Positions 61,528 to 64,000 of a stretch of 64,000 bases of DNA are shown piece by piece. A model generated the notes under the pieces. It searched no databases, was not told where the DNA came from, and saw nothing but the letters and a program-made list of their open reading frames with translations. Made by a program: the position numbers and the translations under genes. This stretch comes from Methylobacter tundripaludum SV96. Its GTDB lineage: Bacteria > Pseudomonadota > Gammaproteobacteria > Methylococcales > Methylomonadaceae. Location of the stretch: positions 620,001 through 684,000 of the forward strand of contig NZ_JH109152.1 in the NCBI RefSeq assembly GCF_000190755.2, read 5' to 3'. Position 1 is the stretch's first letter. Each line of letters starts with the position of its first letter.

Positions 61528-62370
61528 ATGTCTATACAAAAAAAACTGTTACGGTTTTATCCCGCTCCCTGCGAAAAAGTCTCCATTAAAGGCCTCTATC
61601 TTGCCCATCAATTACATAAATTGGGTACGGCCGAATCGCCCTTTGTTTATGCCAATTTCCTGTCGAGCCTGGACGGGCGCATTGCCTTGGAAGATACCGT
61701 CCAAGGCACCTACATCCCCAAACATATAACAACAGCTTCCGACTTTGGCCTGTTCATGGAATTGCATGCGCAGGCAGACTGTATCATTACCCACGGCGGC
61801 TATATGCGGACCTTGAGCGAAGGACGGCTGGGTAACATATTGCAGGTCAGGGATAAAGAGCTTGTCGAATGGCGGCGGAACAATGGCTTAAAACCACAGC
61901 CTGCAGTGATCATCGCCAGCGCCAGCCTGAATTTTCCGCTCGACAACAGTCTCAAGGAACATGGGCAAGCCGTTTATATAGCCACCGGAAGCAATGCCGA
62001 TCCGGATCGTATCCGTTACTGGCAAGACTTAGGGTATCCGATACTTTTTACCGGTGAAGACCAAATGGTTCACGGCGGGCCTCTGATTGATGCACTAAGC
62101 AGCCTGAGTTACAGAACTATTTACCTTGTTGCCGGACCGCAAATGCTGGACACTGTCATCCGGGAAAAGCAGTTATCAAGGTTATACCTGACCATTACCC
62201 ATCAGCTAATAGGCGGCAAAGACTTCCGTACCTTACTGACCGGGACTACGCTTGGAGCGGAAGGCAACCTGATACTTGAAGCAATGTACTATGAACAGGA
62301 CGCGCCGCCCGGATCCGGCCAGTTTTTCATGCAATTCGGTCTGGAGCGATCCACTAGCACTGACACTTAA
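61528..62370 (+). CDS. RibD C-terminal domain (dihydrofolate reductase-like) protein
   Basis: 280 residues. A stand-alone RibD C-terminal fold: FVYANFLSSLDGRIALEDTV is the substrate-binding entry, RPAVIIAS-like QPAVIIASASLNFPL the nucleotide strand, and HGGPLIDALSSL plus VAGPQMLDTVI the late helices. There is no deaminase domain, so it is not RibD itself. Such proteins reduce pterin- or pyrimidine-like substrates with NAD(P)H. The ATG at 61528 follows GGGGGTG; a GTG at 61519 would overlap it. First gene of a three-gene operon. Confidence 0.8.
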   Translation: MSIQKKLLRFYPAPCEKVSIKGLYLAHQLHKLGTAESPFVYANFLSSLDGRIALEDTVQGTYIPKHITTASDFGLFMELHAQADCIITHGGYMRTLSEGRLGNILQVRDKELVEWRRNNGLKPQPAVIIASASLNFPLDNSLKEHGQAVYIATGSNADPDRIRYWQDLGYPILFTGEDQMVHGGPLIDALSSLSYRTIYLVAGPQMLDTVIREKQLSRLYLTITHQLIGGKDFRTLLTGTTLGAEGNLILEAMYYEQDAPPGSGQFFMQFGLERSTSTDT

Positions 62371-62394
62371 ATTCGATTTTTTAAGGGGGAGCAC

Positions 62395-63108
62395 ATGAAA
62401 CAATGGGTCTGTACAACCTGCGGCTATAACATGATCGGCGATCCCCCTGATGTCTGCCCCTTTTGCGGAGCCCATCATGATAAATTTCTCAGCTGGGAAG
62501 ACGCCGAAAAAACCTATCGCGTCACCGCCACTCAAATCAATGAGAGCGTTATCCAACTGGTTTCCGTGCCCAAACTGGGACTGGAACATGCGGCCTACCG
62601 GATTGAAACGGAAAATGAGGCTGTATGGATCGATTGTCCTTCCGCATTTAACCGCACACTGGAACCGGTGCGGAAAATATTCTTTACTCACCCGCACTTT
62701 ATGGGGGCATCCAATCAATACCGTGAGCTTTGGAATGCAAAAGTCTACCTGCATGCTTTGGACGCAGGGAATCCCTTAATCAAATCATTCCCGGTCGATG
62801 AACGTTTCAACAATGACTTTACGATTGACGGGGTGGCAGCGTACCACATAGGCGGACATACGCCGGGCTATACGCTTTATATTTATCAGGACGTGTTGTT
62901 TATCTGTGATTACGCATTTCCGCCCGGCCCCAAAATGCGTTTAAACCCCTTCGGTCCGAAAACCGAAACCTTACAAAGAGCTGAACGGATATTGACCATT
63001 ATCAACAGCTATTCATTAAAAACCGTCTGCGGCTATAACTATGTCTGCGGCTTCAAAGACTGGTTGCCGGATTTTGAACGCGCCGTTAAAGCCTCCGCTC
63101 GCGGATAA
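62395..63108 (+). CDS. Rubredoxin-type zinc/iron domain fused to metallo-beta-lactamase fold
   Basis: 237 residues. N-terminal rubredoxin-like domain (residues 1-45) with two Cys pairs, C6-T-T-C9-G and CPFCG. After a linker comes a metallo-beta-lactamase fold with FFTHPHFMGASN, YHIGGHTPGYTLYIY and FICDYAFPPG. The usual HxHxDH motif reads HPHFMG, so the second metal's Asp-His pair is missing. The protein might be an electron-transfer or hydrolase-like partner; function unknown. Starts 24 bases after the RibD-like gene and overlaps the next gene by one base (TAATG). Confidence 0.8.
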   Translation: MKQWVCTTCGYNMIGDPPDVCPFCGAHHDKFLSWEDAEKTYRVTATQINESVIQLVSVPKLGLEHAAYRIETENEAVWIDCPSAFNRTLEPVRKIFFTHPHFMGASNQYRELWNAKVYLHALDAGNPLIKSFPVDERFNNDFTIDGVAAYHIGGHTPGYTLYIYQDVLFICDYAFPPGPKMRLNPFGPKTETLQRAERILTIINSYSLKTVCGYNYVCGFKDWLPDFERAVKASARG

Positions 63109-64000
63109 TGAAGATTCTTACCGTCGCTGACATTCAAGAGCTGATACAGGTTATTGGCCTGGAAAATTTCTTCAAGCGGGTTATTACCGCTTTAGAAGAA
63201 GATTTCGGTCGTTGGAGCGAGTTTATTTTATCGCCGCGTCACGGAACCTATTATCCTGATGGCGTCATTGAGTTGATGCCCTGTGCAGACCGGCAGCACT
63301 ATGCATTCAAATATGTTAACGGCTATCCCGGCAATCCGCTTAAAGGCAAACTCAACGTTGTAGCCATCGGAGTCTTAAGCGATGCCGATAGCGGCTATCC
63401 GCTAATGATTAGCGAAATGACCTTATTGACCGCATTCAGGACAGCGGCAACGGGCGTTCTGGCAGCAAAATACCTAGCCCGTGAAGATGCAAAAACTTTA
63501 GCCATTATAGGTACCGGGGCGCAGGCGGAGTTTCAGGTACTGGCATTCGCCGGTTTTTTTCCACTGGAAGAAATCCGTTTTTTTGATAGCGATCCGCAGG
63601 CTATGGTCAAATTCTCACGGAACCTGGCCGAACAAAAGTTCAGGTTAATTCCTTGCGACAGTATCGTCGAAGCCGTGCGCGATGCCGACATTGTGATAAC
63701 GGCGACCGCCGCCAAAAAACGGCAGTCCTTGTTTGAAATTGAGGATATTGCACCGGGTGCCTATATACTTGCGATGGGCGGCGACAGCCCGGGGAAAACC
63801 GAGCTATCTGCCGAATTCCTGAAACAGGTCAGGCTGGTGGTCGAATATAAACCGCAAAGTCTGGTAGAAGGGGAGGTGCAACAATGCGAAGCCGATCTTA
63901 TCTATGCCGAATTATGGGAACTGGTCTGCAAGAATAAGCCCGGAAGGCGGAATAATCGGGAGATTACGCTGTTCGATTCAGTCGGGTTTGCGTTGGAGGA
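63108..64000 (+). CDS. Ornithine cyclodeaminase / mu-crystallin family, 3' end outside window
   Basis: At least 297 residues; no stop before the window ends. Family features: substrate segment YAFKYVNGYPGNPL near residues 65-78, EMTLLTAFRTAATGVLAAKY near 103-122, and the NAD(P) motif LAIIGTGAQAEFQVLAF near 128-145. These enzymes are NAD-linked dehydrogenases, cyclodeaminases or imine reductases, and specificity is not readable. The start ATG overlaps the previous stop (TAATG), so the three genes are one operon, of unknown pathway. Confidence 0.85.
   Translation, partial: MKILTVADIQELIQVIGLENFFKRVITALEEDFGRWSEFILSPRHGTYYPDGVIELMPCADRQHYAFKYVNGYPGNPLKGKLNVVAIGVLSDADSGYPLMISEMTLLTAFRTAATGVLAAKYLAREDAKTLAIIGTGAQAEFQVLAFAGFFPLEEIRFFDSDPQAMVKFSRNLAEQKFRLIPCDSIVEAVRDADIVITATAAKKRQSLFEIEDIAPGAYILAMGGDSPGKTELSAEFLKQVRLVVEYKPQSLVEGEVQQCEADLIYAELWELVCKNKPGRRNNREITLFDSVGFALE

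Overview
The window looks like chromosomal DNA of a gammaproteobacterium, most likely a methanotroph-like relative (Methylococcales). The basis is indirect: clpS-clpA, nudJ-mnmA-purB and aceE-aceF-lpdA of gammaproteobacterial type, three SmbP-like proteins, and many dispersed palindromic repeats. No methane or methanol oxidation gene lies here, so the placement is inference. No rRNA, tRNA or CRISPR array was found.

Layout. 1-6.1 kb: end of an oleate hydratase gene, an MgtA-type P-type ATPase, then small stress or envelope genes (PRC-barrel, CsbD, exported CsbD, SmbP-like). 6.2-14.9 kb: an accessory region with decay: BRO-N pseudogene, orphan OLD nuclease, decayed RelE-like, brnT and antitoxin genes, one intact higBA pair, remnants of umuD and umuC, and several repeat families. 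14.9-17.2 kb: a six-gene minus-strand membrane/stress operon (BON lipoprotein, three tandem DUF883 proteins, holin-like protein, hypothetical). 17.2-25 kb: a 365-bp MITE, a four-gene minus-strand run (FAD reductase, DUF488, glycoamylase-like, flavin disulfide reductase), gene fragments, and a 1105-bp insertion sequence whose ends match the MITE. 25-32 kb: glycogen phosphorylase, a membrane protein with a 24-residue peptide gene, a BON lipoprotein plus BON-DUF1207 barrel protein, and a transglutaminase. 33.1-38.7 kb: a tight operon of [NiFe] hydrogenase small and large subunits, maturation protease, and a Rieske-PAS-PAS-GGDEF-EAL protein. 38.8-64 kb: mostly housekeeping genes (uppP, pyruvate dehydrogenase, NdvB-like glucan synthase, SRAP, ppk, def, infA, clpA/clpS, nudJ, mnmA, purB), an O-antigen ligase-like gene, a third SmbP-like gene, and a RibD-like / rubredoxin-MBL / ornithine cyclodeaminase-like operon running off the end.

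Two signals stand out. First, the hydrogenase operon appears to be a gas- or redox-sensing module that feeds cyclic-di-GMP turnover: it has its own endopeptidase, a Rieske domain fused to the signalling enzyme, and unusual cofactor-ligand residues. Second, six intergenic copies of a palindrome with consensus TGTACG-N4-CGTACA, all in the same orientation relative to the gene, lie 50-230 bp upstream of the PRC-barrel gene, the BON/DUF883 operon, the FAD-reductase operon, glgP, the membrane-protein/24-aa operon and the BON-DUF1207 operon. They define a candidate stress/reserve-carbon regulon.
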